Origin: Undaria pinnatifida
Lineage: Eukaryota; Sar; Phaeophyceae; Laminariales; Alariaceae
Direction: 5' to 3'
Assembly: GCA_012845835.1 (NCBI GenBank)
Contig: JABAKD010000026.1
Coordinates: 8,790,558 to 8,854,557, forward strand
Length of the DNA: 64,000 nt
The position numbers and the translations under genes were made by a program. The notes beneath the pieces were generated by a model. It was not told the origin of the DNA and did not search any database. It was given only the letters and a program-made list of their open reading frames with translations. Positions 34,130 through 45,116 of this stretch are shown piece by piece. Numbering within the stretch: position 1 is the first letter of the stretch; each line of letters starts with the position of its first letter.

Positions 34130-34600
34130 GTACGGGTTCATCTCCCACAGGACGCAAAAAGACTCCCACGTACAGAACGGCCCACTAACCCACCACGGAC
34201 GACGCAGTGCACCCTCCACCCACCCACCGACCAAACCTTTACTACATACAGCAGAACAGCAGTGCAGCAGTTCGTCCATCAGAACAGCCGTGCAGCAGTA
34301 CGTACAGCAGTATACACCTGGTACGCGGGGCGCAGTTAGTTGGTTGGTTCTTATGAAACAGGAAACAGAAAAAAAGACTCCCACGTACAGAACGGCCCAC
34401 CCACCCACCACGGACGACGCAGTGCACCCTCCACCCACCCACCGACCAAACTTTTACTACATACAGGAGAACAGCAGTGCAGCAGTACGTACATCAGAAC
34501 AGCAGTGCAGCAGTACGTACATCAGAACAGCCGTGCAGCAGTACGTACAGCAGTACAGCAATACAGCAGTACCTAAAGCAATACACCTGACAGGCGAGCA
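34130..34600 (+). repeat. intronic tandem repeats (about 220 bp duplication plus CAGCAGTACGTA units)
   Basis: The block AAGACTCCCACGTACAGAACG through CCACCCACCGACCAAAC and the ATACAG-GAACAGCAGTGCAG part occurs twice (from about 34158 and 34374), followed by a short tandem of GCAGCAGTACGTACA words. It lies in intron 3 of the minus-strand Cys-rich gene. Confidence 0.8.
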
Positions 34601-34798
34601 GCAGCCGATTCGTTGGTTACAATGCTCCCGGGCTGGGCGGGAGTCGCCTTTGTTAGGCCAAGCGAAAAGCGCTCGCGTTGCCGATTCTGCGCACGGCGAT
34701 CCAAGCTACAGAAAGACACAACAATGTATCATAGCGTAAATATATAATATGCGTAAATCATTTAAGTCTGTGGTTACAGCGTATATACGTATATGTAC

Positions 34799-34969
34799 CT
34801 CAATGTCAAAATCGCGCTTGGCGCAATGGTAGTGGAGCGCAGGGAGCTCCTCCAAGAGGTAGTCTCCGGATTTCTTGAGCAGCAGGTGCCCTTCCGCGAT
34901 GGTGCCAGTGCACTTCTGCTGAATGATGTTCCCCACCTGATCACCTCTCTCCGCGGCCTCGCAGACCTT
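34799..34969 (-). CDS. Cys-rich gene, exon 3
   Basis: Acceptor TTTGCAG, 57 codons in phase 0 at both ends, donor GAG/GTACAT. Residues run from KVCEAAERGDQVGN through TIAEGHLLLKKSGDYLLEEL to HYHCAKRDFDIE. The composition is clearly protein-like, and the exon contributes two more Cys and two His near its end. Confidence 0.7.
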
Positions 34970-35898
34970 CTGCAAACGACAACGTGATGCAACTACTGTC
35001 AGCTGTGCTTTTTGTGGGTTAGCAGTGCCGTACTGTAACAGCCGAAAACGTGAAGCAATCTAAGATCCCGCCCAGTTTGTCCACCCGAATACCTGATACC
35101 GTTCACCTACTCTCGTCTGCGCTTCTATGTGTACGGTGGTACCGGTAGTTTCAACGAAGGTGAGAATATGAAAATAAACCGTGTTTGGTATAATACGTAG
35201 GGTGGTTATACGTACGTACTGCTGTGTAGCATGAGAGTACTCGGTCTGCTGGATTGTAGGAGGGTTTTAGAGCCTGGATACGTACATCCTGCTGTATGTA
35301 GATGACTTGTAATTACAATGAATACTGTCTCTGGACAGACGAGCAGGTATCAAGCAAAGGGCTTCCAAGCCACCACGCCAAAAGTGTGGGGGGGTATTCA
35401 GGAGAGTGAGAGAATAAAACGGGCCGAAAAAAACAGAAAAGCAGCATGGTTCAGTTGTTCAGCCGAAAAAATATCTGCGGCTCTATTTTTCCAACCAAAA
35501 ATACCTGACACCCAACCTCCCGGGACAAACTTGGCTCCTTTGCTCTTACTCGACAGGCGGCCTACAACAGCAGATCGGAAAAACGAAAAAATAAACAGCA
35601 GGAACCCACCCGCCCTGTTGCATCATGAAAGTACCACGCCGCGCGTTTGTGATGTAAGCAGAAGCAGGTGCACAACACCCTCTCGTCTCGCGCGAGTATC
35701 ATACGTGAAAAATATTACTCCACAGCAGTCGCCGGCCTACAACAGTGTCAGAAGCCAGGAGTCGTACTCGGTCTACCGGACAACGAAGCGTCTTAGAGCC
35801 TGCGATGTACTCCGAACCACGGGAGAAAAAGGAAAAAAGAAACTCTGATTCAACATTAACATCAATAGAGCAAAAACGGAGTGCATTTTTTTACTCAC

Positions 35899-36002
35899 GC
35901 CAATCACGGGACTCCCCTCTGGGACGATCCACCCAAACTTGAGCTTCTCGCTGGTCCTGCTGCCCAGGCACTCCTTCCACACTGCGTGGTAGTTGTACCA
36001 CG
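35899..36002 (-). CDS. Cys-rich gene, exon 2
   Basis: Acceptor GTTGCAG, two bases completing a codon, then 34 codons (WYNYHAVWKECLGSRTSEKL to PEGSPVIG), donor GTGAGT in phase 0. It joins exon 1 (phase 1 at 36321) and exon 3 (phase 0) without disturbing the frame. Confidence 0.7.
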
Positions 36003-36320
36003 CTGCAACAAAAAGGACAGCAGAAGCAAACGGCGTGTGAGTGTGATGATTTCAAGCACGCACACACATCACAACAACCGTAAGGTACGAAGCAGCCAAG
36101 CTGAACGCAGACACTCGAACAGAAACGTATTAATTAAATCACGCAGCGACGAACCGCAGAATGGGTGGAAAAGTGATGAACACCACTCACCAACCGGGCA
36201 TGCCTGCTAGACTGGCTTGGTGGCACACCGCGGGGATCAAACATCTAGAAAGGAAACACCGGCGCGGTCGCCACACGAAAACAAAAGCGGCGGAAGTAAT
36301 GCGAAGGAAATCCGACTCAC

Positions 36321-37029
36321 GTTTGGACGCCTTGTCGGGGCCGTCGTTTTCCACACCAATAGACGGGCTGTCAGCAGTGTCCCCTCCGCACCAGTCACAC
36401 TTTCGGGGGTTGTCGCCGGTGCCCCAGAACTTCTTGTTGAAATTGTAATACACCCCGCAGGTGTTACAATTTCAACAAGAAGTTCTGGGGAACCGGCGAC
36501 AGGTGCAGGCTGGACCGTGGTCGGCGGCGTTGCGGGCGTCAGAAACACGTACCCTTGCTCTGGCAAGCACTGCTGTGAGGGCACGGTCAACATCCGCAAC
36601 AGGCGGAATTCGGCTTTGCTCTTCGGTGTCTGCGACACCTGCGGGGTGTATTACAATTTCAACAAGAAGTTCTGGGGCACCGGCGACAACCCCCGAAAGT
36701 GTGACCCGCACCAGTCACACTTTCGGGGGTTGTCGCCGGTGCCCCAGAACTTCTTGTTGAAATTGTAATACACCCCGCAGGTGTCGCAGACACCGAAAAG
36801 CCGAATTCCGCCTGTTGCGGATGTTGACCGTGCCCTCACAGTGCTTGCCAGAGCAAGGGTACGTGTTTCTGACGCCCGCAACGCCGCCGACCACGGTCCA
36901 GCCTGCACCCCCACCCCCACCCCCACCACCGCCACCTGCAGAGCCTCCACCACCTCCCCCGCCTTGGCTTTGGTTGGTAGGCTTCGGCTTTTTAGCAGGA
37001 GAGCTACGATAGATGGTTGAAGACAACAT
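36321..37029 (-). CDS. Cys-rich putative zinc-binding gene, exon 1 (disrupted)
   Basis: Starts at an ATG at 37029 with MLSSTIYRSSPAKKPKP, then a long Gly run, then YPCSGKHCEG, FGVCDTCGVYY, NKKFWGTGDNPRKCDWCGG and an acidic tail, ending at a GTGAGT donor. CX4C, CX2C and CX2C pairs suggest a zinc ribbon; the family is not recognised. The exon is broken by a 320 bp inverted duplication (arms 36502-36705 and 36714-36909) and by a 5-base loss near 36800 that shifts the frame. Removing the 320 bp and restoring 5 bases gives 394 nt, the length that matches the exon 2 phase, for a total of 260 aa. The inverted arm itself carries the unshifted version. Confidence 0.6.
36502..36909. repeat. near-perfect inverted repeat, about 200 bp arms
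   Basis: The left arm 36502-36705 (plus sense) and right arm 36714-36909 (minus sense) are the same exon sequence in opposite orientation with an 8-base centre. They differ by a 3-base and a 5-base indel. A shorter third segment in minus sense (36386-36465) precedes it, so the same exon part is read forward, backward and forward again. Confidence 0.9.
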
Positions 37030-37880
37030 GCTGCTCGCTCTCCGAGTTTAAAAGTGGTGGGGAAGCGCTACGGCGACAGGTGGCCAGCGTAGGGAGCTGA
37101 AAGTAGGTGCCTACTCGTAGAACACTAAAAAGCCGGCAGTCAACTTCAACATCTCACGACTTTGCGCCGTAGATGCGTCGTAGAGTCGTAGATCATACGT
37201 TGGTAAAAACGAATTTTAACACCTGAAAGTCGATCAAAAACGAAGGAAATACCTGAAAGTCGTAGATCATACGTTGAATAAAGTTACGGAATGAAAAAAA
37301 TAAAAGAAAAACGGGAAACAAAGAAACGAAGAAAGCGAAGAAAGTAAGGAACTCGAAGAATGCCGGGAAGGTTTTCCAAGAGGGGGGTTTAGGCAGGCGT
37401 GTTCCAAGTGGGTGCGCTGAGAGCGAAGCAGGTCCCATTAACCAAGTGAAAAAGGTTTAAAGAATTTTCGAGGACAGATGTAATTATATCTATAGATAAT
37501 ATAGATAATATAGATATGTAGATAATCTACCACAATATACTAAATCCTATAGCTGCCGCTATGAGGTGTGCAGGATCTGTATGTACGTGAAGGACAGTTT
37601 CATGCCGGGAAACATGTACCAGGTACTAGATAATGCAGATCGCACGGCTCCCACCCGGCAACATCAGCTGGGCCATACAGATCTTCCTGAAGTATCTATA
37701 TCGTCATGTGGGGATCGATTATCTGTCCGACGGGTGTGACTTAAACGTTGTTACCGTTTGCTCGTAACTTTACGACTGTTGTATCCATGCTGTTTGGGGG
37801 ACAAACGTTATAGAGTGCTTTACGTAGATGGGTAGTGTACAGATTCGGTCATGGTTGGGGTCAAAACAGGTAATAATATA
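37030..37880. other. no supported gene
   Basis: Upstream flank of the Cys-rich gene. It contains a short duplicated block (ACCTGAAAGTCG with GTAGATCATACGTTG, near 37185-37275) and a TAGATAATA tandem near 37490-37525. No promoter element is assigned. Confidence 0.4.
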
Positions 37881-37958
37881 TATGAAAATACGTGGAAGTG
37901 TGGCGAGCTTGAGCTTTATTTTTCCCCATCCGCCGGAGGATGAAAAAAAAAAAAAAAA
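37881..37958 (+). repeat. SINE-like insert, 3' part, copy D
   Basis: TATGAAAATACGTGGAAGTG through CCGCCGGAGGATGAA and a long A run match the 3' half of copies A to C. The 5' half is missing (5' truncation), as expected for retroposed copies. Confidence 0.65.
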
Positions 37959-38347
37959 TGTCACAATCACGTCAATGCCACCATAGATGGACGAAAATGT
38001 AAGCGCCGGTGATGGTCCTCGCAGGACACCCCATCTCGTCAGTGTTCCATACTGTTCCATAGAGTATGATGTTGTCAGCCTTGTGTCAAGTCTAACCAGC
38101 GGGTCAAAGGAGAGATGAATGAGACACACCGTGAACCATGAGGAGAGCGCTTCCCATCACCGACAACCCTGCGTCCCCCTATGACAAAAAGTACTTGGAA
38201 ATGTTATTGGATTATTATTGTAGTACTCCTAGTAGGAGGGCTAACTCTCAGCTGCCTGCCCTCCCCCCCCCCCCCCCCCCCCCCCCAACCAACACACTTG
38301 TGCGTTCCTTGGAAACCCATGTTCCGCGCGCGCTTCTCCCTCCGCAG

Positions 38348-38646
38348 CGGGATGCCGACCTTATTTGTCGGACCTCGCCGTAGCAAATCGGTTCAAACGC
38401 AGGGGCGCCGGGACTGAGCTGGTGCGAGCTTGCGAGGAGGCGTGCTTGCGGTGGGGATTTGACTCGATGTATTTGAAGGTTCAGGCGGGAAACATTGCGG
38501 CCGAAAAGCTGTACGAGAACCTCGGCTACTACATTCACTCTCCCAAGGATTCGAAAAACGAGGTCATGCTATGCGTGAATCTTACAGCGCGAGCGGAGGC
38601 GGTGACGGCGGCGTCGGGCAATGTGGTCGTCGCTGAGGAAGGGTGA
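38348..38646 (+). CDS. GNAT family N-acetyltransferase, exon 2
   Basis: After the acceptor CTCCGCAG, two bases complete the split codon from exon 1, followed by 98 codons and a TGA. RPYLSDLAVANRF leads into the acetyl-CoA loop RRGAGTEL (R/Q-x-x-G-x-G/A motif A), then the helix LVRACEEACLRWG and motif B MYLKVQAGNIAAEKLYENLG (Asn and Tyr of the usual N-x-x-A-x-x-L-Y pattern). A short tail of about 30 residues ends the protein. No ATG suits an independent start at this point, so it must be a downstream exon. Confidence 0.75.
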
Positions 38647-38649
38647 AGC

Positions 38650-39730
38650 CCGAACGAGCGTGCTGATGCCGGGTTCTAATATGGACGGAAAATTTAAGAG
38701 CGGTTTGGTTTTCGTTTTCATGCCCCAACGGTCTCTATATTTCCGTCTAGAGTTGTACCCTGTAGTGGAAGATTTTATCGGCCTTTGCGTAGGTGGCTAT
38801 TAATAGGGAGGCGAGTTGTGCTGGTGGGTTGTGCTGGCACCTTTCCCACGTGTAGATACTAATTGGGGGCGGAGAGCGTTGCTCTTGTAGTGTGCAGACC
38901 GGACACGAGATGGATCAATCGATGGGCTGCGTCGTTTTGTTCATTGCCATCGCGTCGCAAGTAATATTTCATGCAAAATATTAGTCTGGGGGAGAGAAAA
39001 ATCGAGGGAGGTTCACCCCGTCAGAGCTACGCCCACGATTTTGGAGAAAAAAACGCTGGGAATTAGACTTGGATCCTCTTTTGAGTAGTAAAAGGTAAGA
39101 GTGGTAATACTTTGTTCCGTTGACATCGTATGCTCGTTGTTGGTGTGTAGGTAACCTCCTCTCCCGCTCTCGTGGCGCCTCCTTTTTTACTTCGTTTTTT
39201 TTTTGTTTATGGGGCTCCTTTTCCTCGTCAGCGTGTTGGCGCTACTGCTGTATAGAAGCGCACGGATGCTCTGGTTTTTCCGTCTTCCATTTTTGAGATA
39301 AAGGAACCGCGGTCACAAGTTAGGCTTTTGTAGACCCCTGTCAAGGTTTCTAAGAATTGATTTGTTTTATTTTTGCTTCGAGGAGGGTGTCTGTGATTCC
39401 ATGTTTTTATGGCTATACCTGCCAGGCATCAGGTCAGTTTTGTTGGGCGGCAGAAACGTTTGCTGGACCTCAGATGCCAGTTAACAGAGGGTGGTTCCCG
39501 TTAGTCTGTGTTTGTAGGTGAAGGTTTACATTTATATTAGTTCATTTTTTGCTTTTTTAATGTACGGGACGTGGAAGTCCACGAGTTGACTGGCGATAAA
39601 GAGCACCCGGGGATTGATTGCAATCTGGGTTTTGGTCCGTTCGTCTTTAGGAATTTGGGGGGGAATAAATGATGAAAAAAACAAACGACACACAACACTC
39701 GCCACTACGAAGCTGTCCACTCCGCTGTGC
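38650..39730. other. no supported gene
   Basis: Probable 3' flank of the GNAT gene; T-rich on the plus strand. Near 39050-39070 a GAATTAGACTTGG block matches one end of the small inverted-repeat element at 63829-63943. No coding is seen. Confidence 0.35.
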
Positions 39731-39995
39731 AAGGTTATAGGTGGGGACACAGAGTGCCCCCTGCAGGTCTGCCAATTGAGCAGGTCCTCGGAGAGTACTC
39801 ACTTTCTTTTCCTTCGTAAGAGACGTAGCTTTATTCGATGCCACCAGAGCCCGGATAGCTCCTGAGATCGGAGGCACGTGCCTCCGATCTATTTCCTAAC
39901 TTTTCTGAATATAAAACGCCAACCTTATCATACGAAACCCATCCAAATGATACCAAATTCGGATAATTACAAGCCTTTCGAGACCGTATCTTAAC
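39731..39995 (+). repeat. 265 bp direct duplication, copy 1, with 26 bp palindrome
   Basis: Matches 40189-40454 at about 90 percent or more by eye. It contains a perfect 26 bp palindrome at 39865-39890 (half-site AGATCGGAGGCAC), whose centre is CACGTG. Confidence 0.85.
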
Positions 39996-40188
39996 ACTAG
40001 CCCACCCTGATGAGTCGCATATGCAGAAATATGGGAGATTCGGGGAAACTCCGGTTCTACGAACTAGACCATGAGTCGAAGATGCGGCTCCTCAAAACCC
40101 GCTCCCACACCTCCAACCGTCTGGCTATGGAGCCAGGAACACGCGAAGAAGCAGTTGAAAGAAACGTGCTGCCGACGACGCTATTTGT

Positions 40189-40454
40189 AAGGTTATAGGT
40201 GGGGACACAAAGTGCCCCCTGCAGGTCTGCCAATTGAGCACATCCTCGGAGAGTACTCACTTTCTTTTCCTTCGAGGAGACGTTGCTTTATTCGATTCCA
40301 CCAGAGCCCCAGATGGCTTCTGAGATCGGAGGCACGTGCCTCCGATCTATTTCCTAACTTTCCCGAATATGAAACGCAAACCTTATCATACGAAACCCAT
40401 CCAAATGATCTCAAATTCGGATAATTACAGGCCTTTCGAGGCCGTATCGTAACA
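40189..40454 (+). repeat. 265 bp direct duplication, copy 2, with 26 bp palindrome
   Basis: Second copy; the palindrome at 40323-40348 is kept without change while flanking bases differ. About 190 bp of unrelated sequence separates the copies. Confidence 0.85.
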
Positions 40455-41670
40455 GCTGGACTACAGGCTGATTCAAGTAAGAAAACCAAAATTTCTCCCC
40501 AACGAATGCCGCTCGCAATATCTAGTCAAAGAATGAATATTTGGTCTCACACTGACCCCCATGACCAGTGGAAGAGGGTGACACGGCCAAACAAAAATTA
40601 CCGGCCTCGGGCTCTCTCTAGAAGCGAAACTCGTATCGACCAATGACAGGCCTTCAGTTTTTTCAATAATATTCAGGCTTTTTCCCAGCGAGAGGGCGAA
40701 AAACAATTGCGCCGCAATTTGCATGATCCAGTTGGACGTGCTCCAAGGCATGCCTGTAGAATTTTTCGCGCAAGAAATCGAAGATCTGACCTGCCTGTGT
40801 TCAACATTACGCAGAATCTAGCGAAAAAACTGGACCCTACGCTAAGACGAAGTCATTTGAAGAAAACGACGTAACCTGTTCATTTTTACGCACAAAAGTT
40901 CAAATGTCCACGCCGTTTTCGAGAGATTAAGACCCTGAAATTGTGCACACGTGTTCTACATGCCCATCCCGAGTTCTGACCCGCGGAGGGGTTCGATTTT
41001 ATTTTATTTTTGCCAAAAAAAAAATGGGCTAAGGTGGTCCACATTTTATTCCTCGAAAATCTTGACTGACAAAAAATCAGGCAAAAATAAACAAAAACAT
41101 CGGGTGAGGTCTTCGAAAAGGGCATATAGGAGACGTGTGCAAAATTTCACGGTCTGAATCGACAAAACGGCGTGGATATCCGCTGTGGGATAAGTTGGGG
41201 CTTTTAACATGAACCAGCCTGTAGTGTGTAGCACGTTTTATATTTCCCAACCGAGCTACGAGTGTACGACACGCAGGTTGCACGATACCAGCGTATTTGC
41301 GATTTTCAAATTTCTGTCGGATTGGAGCAAATGTAAAACTAGTATTGAAACCGACAAATGTCGTAACCAACCGACCCACGAAAACAACTAGGTTTTAGCA
41401 AATAAAAAAATGATGAGTGTACGAAACCGACGAATGTCATAGTCCAAGGCCAACCAACCCACGAAAACATTAGGTTAGAAAGTAGAAAAAAGGTACGAAA
41501 ACGAATTTCTCAAACCATTTCTTCGGCTGATTTTTCGTGGTGGGGTGGCCCTGGATTTTGACGTTCGACGGTTTCAATAGTGTCACTATAGTATTAAATG
41601 TTTTCCTACCCAACACTTACCAACAAAACTCTAACTAATCGCAAACACTCTGCTAGTCGGACGGCTGCGC
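40455..41670. other. no supported gene
   Basis: AT-rich; minus-strand frames of up to 100 codons without motifs. Near 41390-41470 a diverged duplication of ACCGACAAATGTCGTAACCAACC and ACCCACGAAAAC is visible. Confidence 0.35.
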
Positions 41671-41673
41671 GCT

Positions 41674-41937
41674 CTACCTAGGCGTTCGACACAACCGGTA
41701 AGTGTCAATATAGCCGTTCGGTAGACCTGGGTCCCAAAAGGGGTACATATCCAGCAGTAAATCAAACCGAGCGTTTCCGGCCGTTTTTTTTTGCTCCGTG
41801 ATGAAAACGAACCCCTCATCGGGCACCAGCTGAATACATCCACAAATCAACATGTCTTCGCGTGCTTCTTCTGGCAGCAACGACATCACACTGCGAGCCA
41901 ACGCCGACCGCACCGCGCGGATGCTGAATAGGGCGCG
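41674..41937 (-). CDS. possible terminal exon, unknown protein
   Basis: A pyrimidine-rich acceptor (TTATGTTTTCAG) precedes 87 codons in phase 0 with a natural composition (for example SLLPEEAREDMLICGCIQLV and DLLLDMYPFWDPG), then a stop. The upstream exon was not found. Not recognised. Confidence 0.35.
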   Translation of the reverse strand, partial: RALFSIRAVRSALARSVMSLLPEEAREDMLICGCIQLVPDEGFVFITEQKKTAGNARFDLLLDMYPFWDPGLPNGYIDTYRLCRTPR

Positions 41938-42066
41938 CTGAAAACATAACACAACGAGATAAAAACTTTTAACTGTTTTCTTGCGTGGGCGTACATGAAG
42001 TCTACTGGTGCACATGCACTACTTCTTGAAGCTCGTGCCAGCATAATAACATAAAAACTCATGTTC

Positions 42067-42128
42067 CTACTGCCGCTGAACCGCTTTTGCAGCGATCTTG
42101 TTGAGGTATTCTAGGTATCCTACCGCAC
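42067..42128 (-). CDS. possible short terminal exon
   Basis: Acceptor TTTATTGCAG, two bases completing a codon, then AVGYLEYLNKIAAKAVQRQ and a stop. It could be the last exon of a gene whose other exons were not identified, or chance. It lies downstream of the large disordered-protein exon on the same strand, but that exon has its own stop. Confidence 0.2.
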
Positions 42129-42447
42129 CTGCAATAAAGCTTAATGGAACCCCCCTTACGCTGTACCAGGTACACATCAATTTGACAAACAGTGACAAAA
42201 AATATCCGATAATACAAAACACAACAGCATAAACTTCTGGAGCGGAAGAGTACGTACGTATTATACGTGCCAGGGCAGCAACAGCATGTTTTCAGCGGAC
42301 GCATACAAGCCTGTAGCGCAAAAATCGCGCTCTTGTTCTTGCTGCCGACTGGTCTTGAGACGTTTCATACAAGACGAAAAAACAACCCCCGATTGGCACG
42401 CGTCGCCCGCACCGCTCGCACCGCCCAATCCTCCTGCCTATTTCCCG

Positions 42448-44885
42448 TCAGAGGTCCAGCAAAGCTTGCGTAAGCTTCCTCTCGAAGTCCAGAGACTCCT
42501 CCCGCTCCCGCTTCAGCCTCTCCAACAACTCCCCGGCCCTTCCACCCACCCGCAAGCCCAGGACACTTTCCTCCGGCTGGGCATCCGGCGACGGTCGTTC
42601 GGCAACCGCCGCGGCCCCGCTTTCCCCTTCTGTGCATGTAGCTTTTCGACTGCCCGCTCCTCCCTGCCCGCCCGACGATCGAACGCTCGACTCAGCGCTG
42701 CGGAGGACGTTTTGTGTAACACGATGGGCACCCGGCTCATTTTCGGACCTGACGCAGACATGAGCAGTAGGAGCAGCAGCACTAGTAGCAGTAACAGGAG
42801 CGGCAGCACAAGTAGCAGCAGAAGCAGAAGCACCAGCACCAGCAGCACCAGTAGCAGCAGGAGGGGCAGTAACAGCAGGGACAGCAGGCGAGGGCGGCGG
42901 TGCAACACGTGAAGTGGCGGCGAGGCTGGATGTCGGCCTTCTGTCATGACCTGACGCGCCGCCTTCTCCTCGGCCACCGCCGCCGCCACCACTGCTGGCG
43001 ACGGCAGGCCGCACAACACCCGGCCCCGTTGCAGTTCCGTGATCACGCCCCAACCCACTGATGCCATTAGGACCAGCGTCCCTCCTGATAGTAACAGCAG
43101 TGTCCGTATCAGAAGGTTGCGAAAAGGACCGGGCCAGCGGGCGGCCCAGATTTTTGGCGAAGGTAGGCGCTTCCGGCGACAGAACCCACGGATTTTTCAC
43201 CGAATCCGCCACGGGTTGCGACAGCGCCGTAGCAGCGGTGGCGGTGGCGGCGGCCGGTTCTGTGGCGACAGCGATGCCGAATGACGGACCCCATGAGCTT
43301 TCACGGGAGAGGGCTACGCCAGGCGCCACCTCTTCGGCTGATTTGGATCGAGATATGGAGGGAGATGTTCGCGCTGCTGGCGATGGTGGTGCTGGTGATG
43401 GTGGTGGTGCTGGTGGTCCCACCGGCACCGCAGGACTGCTCACGGTCGACGCAAGGGGACGCCGTGATGGCTTCTCTTGGGCAGACAAGTCTACGGTAGG
43501 AGCCGATACGGTGGTCGAGGGCAAAGGTGCCGGCTGCCGCTTCTGATTTGTCCGAGGCAGGTTTGGTGGGTCGAACCCCTTGCATTCTTCCACCCCGCCA
43601 TCCACTGGTGAGTTGGGAGGTTCGAAACTTTTGGACTCCTCCACCCCGCCGAAAAGCGACTGCTCGTCCCCGGATAGGTCAGCGCGTAGGCGCAACCGCA
43701 GAGTGTGGACCTTCACGGCGTCTCCTCGAGCTGCTGTTGCCGCTGCCGCTGACGGTGACGATGTCCCCGCCCTTTTCGCCGGCGGCTCTATAACGACAAC
43801 GTCTTCAATATCCGGGGCAGGCCTTTTGAAGCGTGACAAGTTAGTAGTCGTTTCGATCGGCAATACTTCGTCCACCACTGTAACAAACTTTCCCGAACCT
43901 CTGGCCTCGCTCGGTTCATCCTCCTCAATGTCGATGGTTGTTACGATCGGCAGAGCCGGGGGGGCAGTAGTTGGCGGAGTCGGAGCCATGGACGATAGCT
44001 CGCCCGATGCCGCCGTGGGCGACGCAACGCTTGCGCGATGAAGCCCGATGACTCCAGTCACACGAGTCGCACCGGCAACCGCACCCGGTGCGGACGCGGG
44101 CGCCGACGACGAAACCGTCGTTATCGCCGTTACACCTGCAGTATTTGTAGGCAGTGGGGATCTTGGCAAGGACGCAGAAGTCTCAGGAGGCGGTGACGGT
44201 GTGGACGGAATCCGGTTTACGCTTCTGTTCCCGTCGTGGACTGCTCGTCCGTTTGCGTTATCAATGGGCGCTTGTGCAGAGGGTAACGCAGGCGCAGAAT
44301 TGTTGCCGGCAGGCGGTGCTCTCCTCGCTAACGAGGACGACCGATTCACAGCAGAGTCGGCGCCAAAGCGCTCCTCTCGAGCCCGCGCTCTCGCTTTCTG
44401 CATCTCCGCGGCTAGCTTTGAGGGAGACATGGATCGCGCCGCCTCTTCCGCGATTGCGGCGGGCCCGCCGCCGCTGAGACTGCGCTTGCGCCTGGCAGTC
44501 TGTGGCGTCTTCGCGCCGGTTTCGCCCCGACTCCTACCTTCCGTCTCCTCTTCGTCAAAGCCAACATTCTCTCCATAACGCTCCTTGAAAGATGACGCCA
44601 GAGAGAAAAGGTTGTTCTGCGTGACAAGATTGTCTCCGCCGGTGCCGAGCCCGGCGGCACCAGCGCCGCGGTAAATCGAGGAACCAGCACCGGCTTCGCC
44701 GCCCCCCCCCGCTTTGCCCGGACTCCACAGCACCTTCGGTTCCCTCCCCGGGTTGGTCTGTTTGTTGGGGTGAGAAACCTTCCTCGCCTTCGGAGCAGGC
44801 GAGGTGCCCGCGGCCGCGTCAGATCCGGCCACGCGTTTCCCGCCCCTGCCGCCCCTTCGGGCCTGAGCTCTACCTCCTCTACCTT
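42448..44885 (-). CDS. large exon of a disordered RGG-containing protein
   Basis: At least 811 codons open from the acceptor (TTTTCATCAG) at 44886 to TGA at 42448. No ATG suits a start; the nearest candidate is a GTG at 44832, and coding clearly continues upstream to the acceptor, so a 5' exon is missing. The N-terminal part has an RGG-type basic stretch (GRGGRAQARRGGRGGKR). The bulk is Ser/Pro/Ala/Thr-rich and low in hydrophobic residues. An internal repeat GGVEE-K-F-PPN-P occurs twice. The C terminus (ELLERLKREREESLDFERK) is probably a short coiled coil. Intrinsic disorder and RGG boxes suggest RNA binding or a scaffold role, but no family is recognised. Codon use is strongly G/C-ending, unlike the repeats around it. 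Confidence 0.65.
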
Positions 44886-45116
44886 CTGATGAAAATAACC
44901 CGTCGCAAACCGAATCGAGAGGAAATTAAACGAAACAAACGAACGTAAGCAGGTGTTGGGACAGCGAAGGGGGGGCATTGAGAGAAGGTGTCAACGGGTG
45001 GGTGCGGAGGCCTGGATGTTGTCGAGTATCGACATTATATCACGCGCCTACTAAACGGAAGCTATACTGCTGTTAACTTCTGCCGAATTGAGATGGACGG
45101 CTTGTCGAACAAAAAT

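Larger units (their letters stand above)
20671..38347 (+). other. 17.7 kb intron of the GNAT gene with nested gene and Helitron
   Basis: The donor at 20671 (GTGAGT) and the acceptor at 38346-38347 (CTCCGCAG after a pyrimidine-rich stretch) have matching phase. Inside lie C-rich tandem repeats (21.3-22.3 kb), a hAT-like MITE (23.9 kb), two tandem-repeat fields (25-26.7 kb), the Helitron (27.0-33.76 kb, minus) and the Cys-rich gene (33.8-37.0 kb, minus). If an assembly join is wrong, the two GNAT halves could instead be separated artificially. Confidence 0.5.

Noticed and set aside
36187-36243. Possible 54 bp exon between exon 1 and exon 2 of the Cys-rich gene
   Set aside because: It has acceptor and donor consensus, but its phases do not fit either neighbour, while exon 1 to exon 2 fits directly.
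36217-36768. Plus-strand frame of 183 codons with zinc-ribbon-like residues
   Set aside because: It is the inverted duplicate of the minus-strand exon, joined to antisense sequence, not an independent gene.
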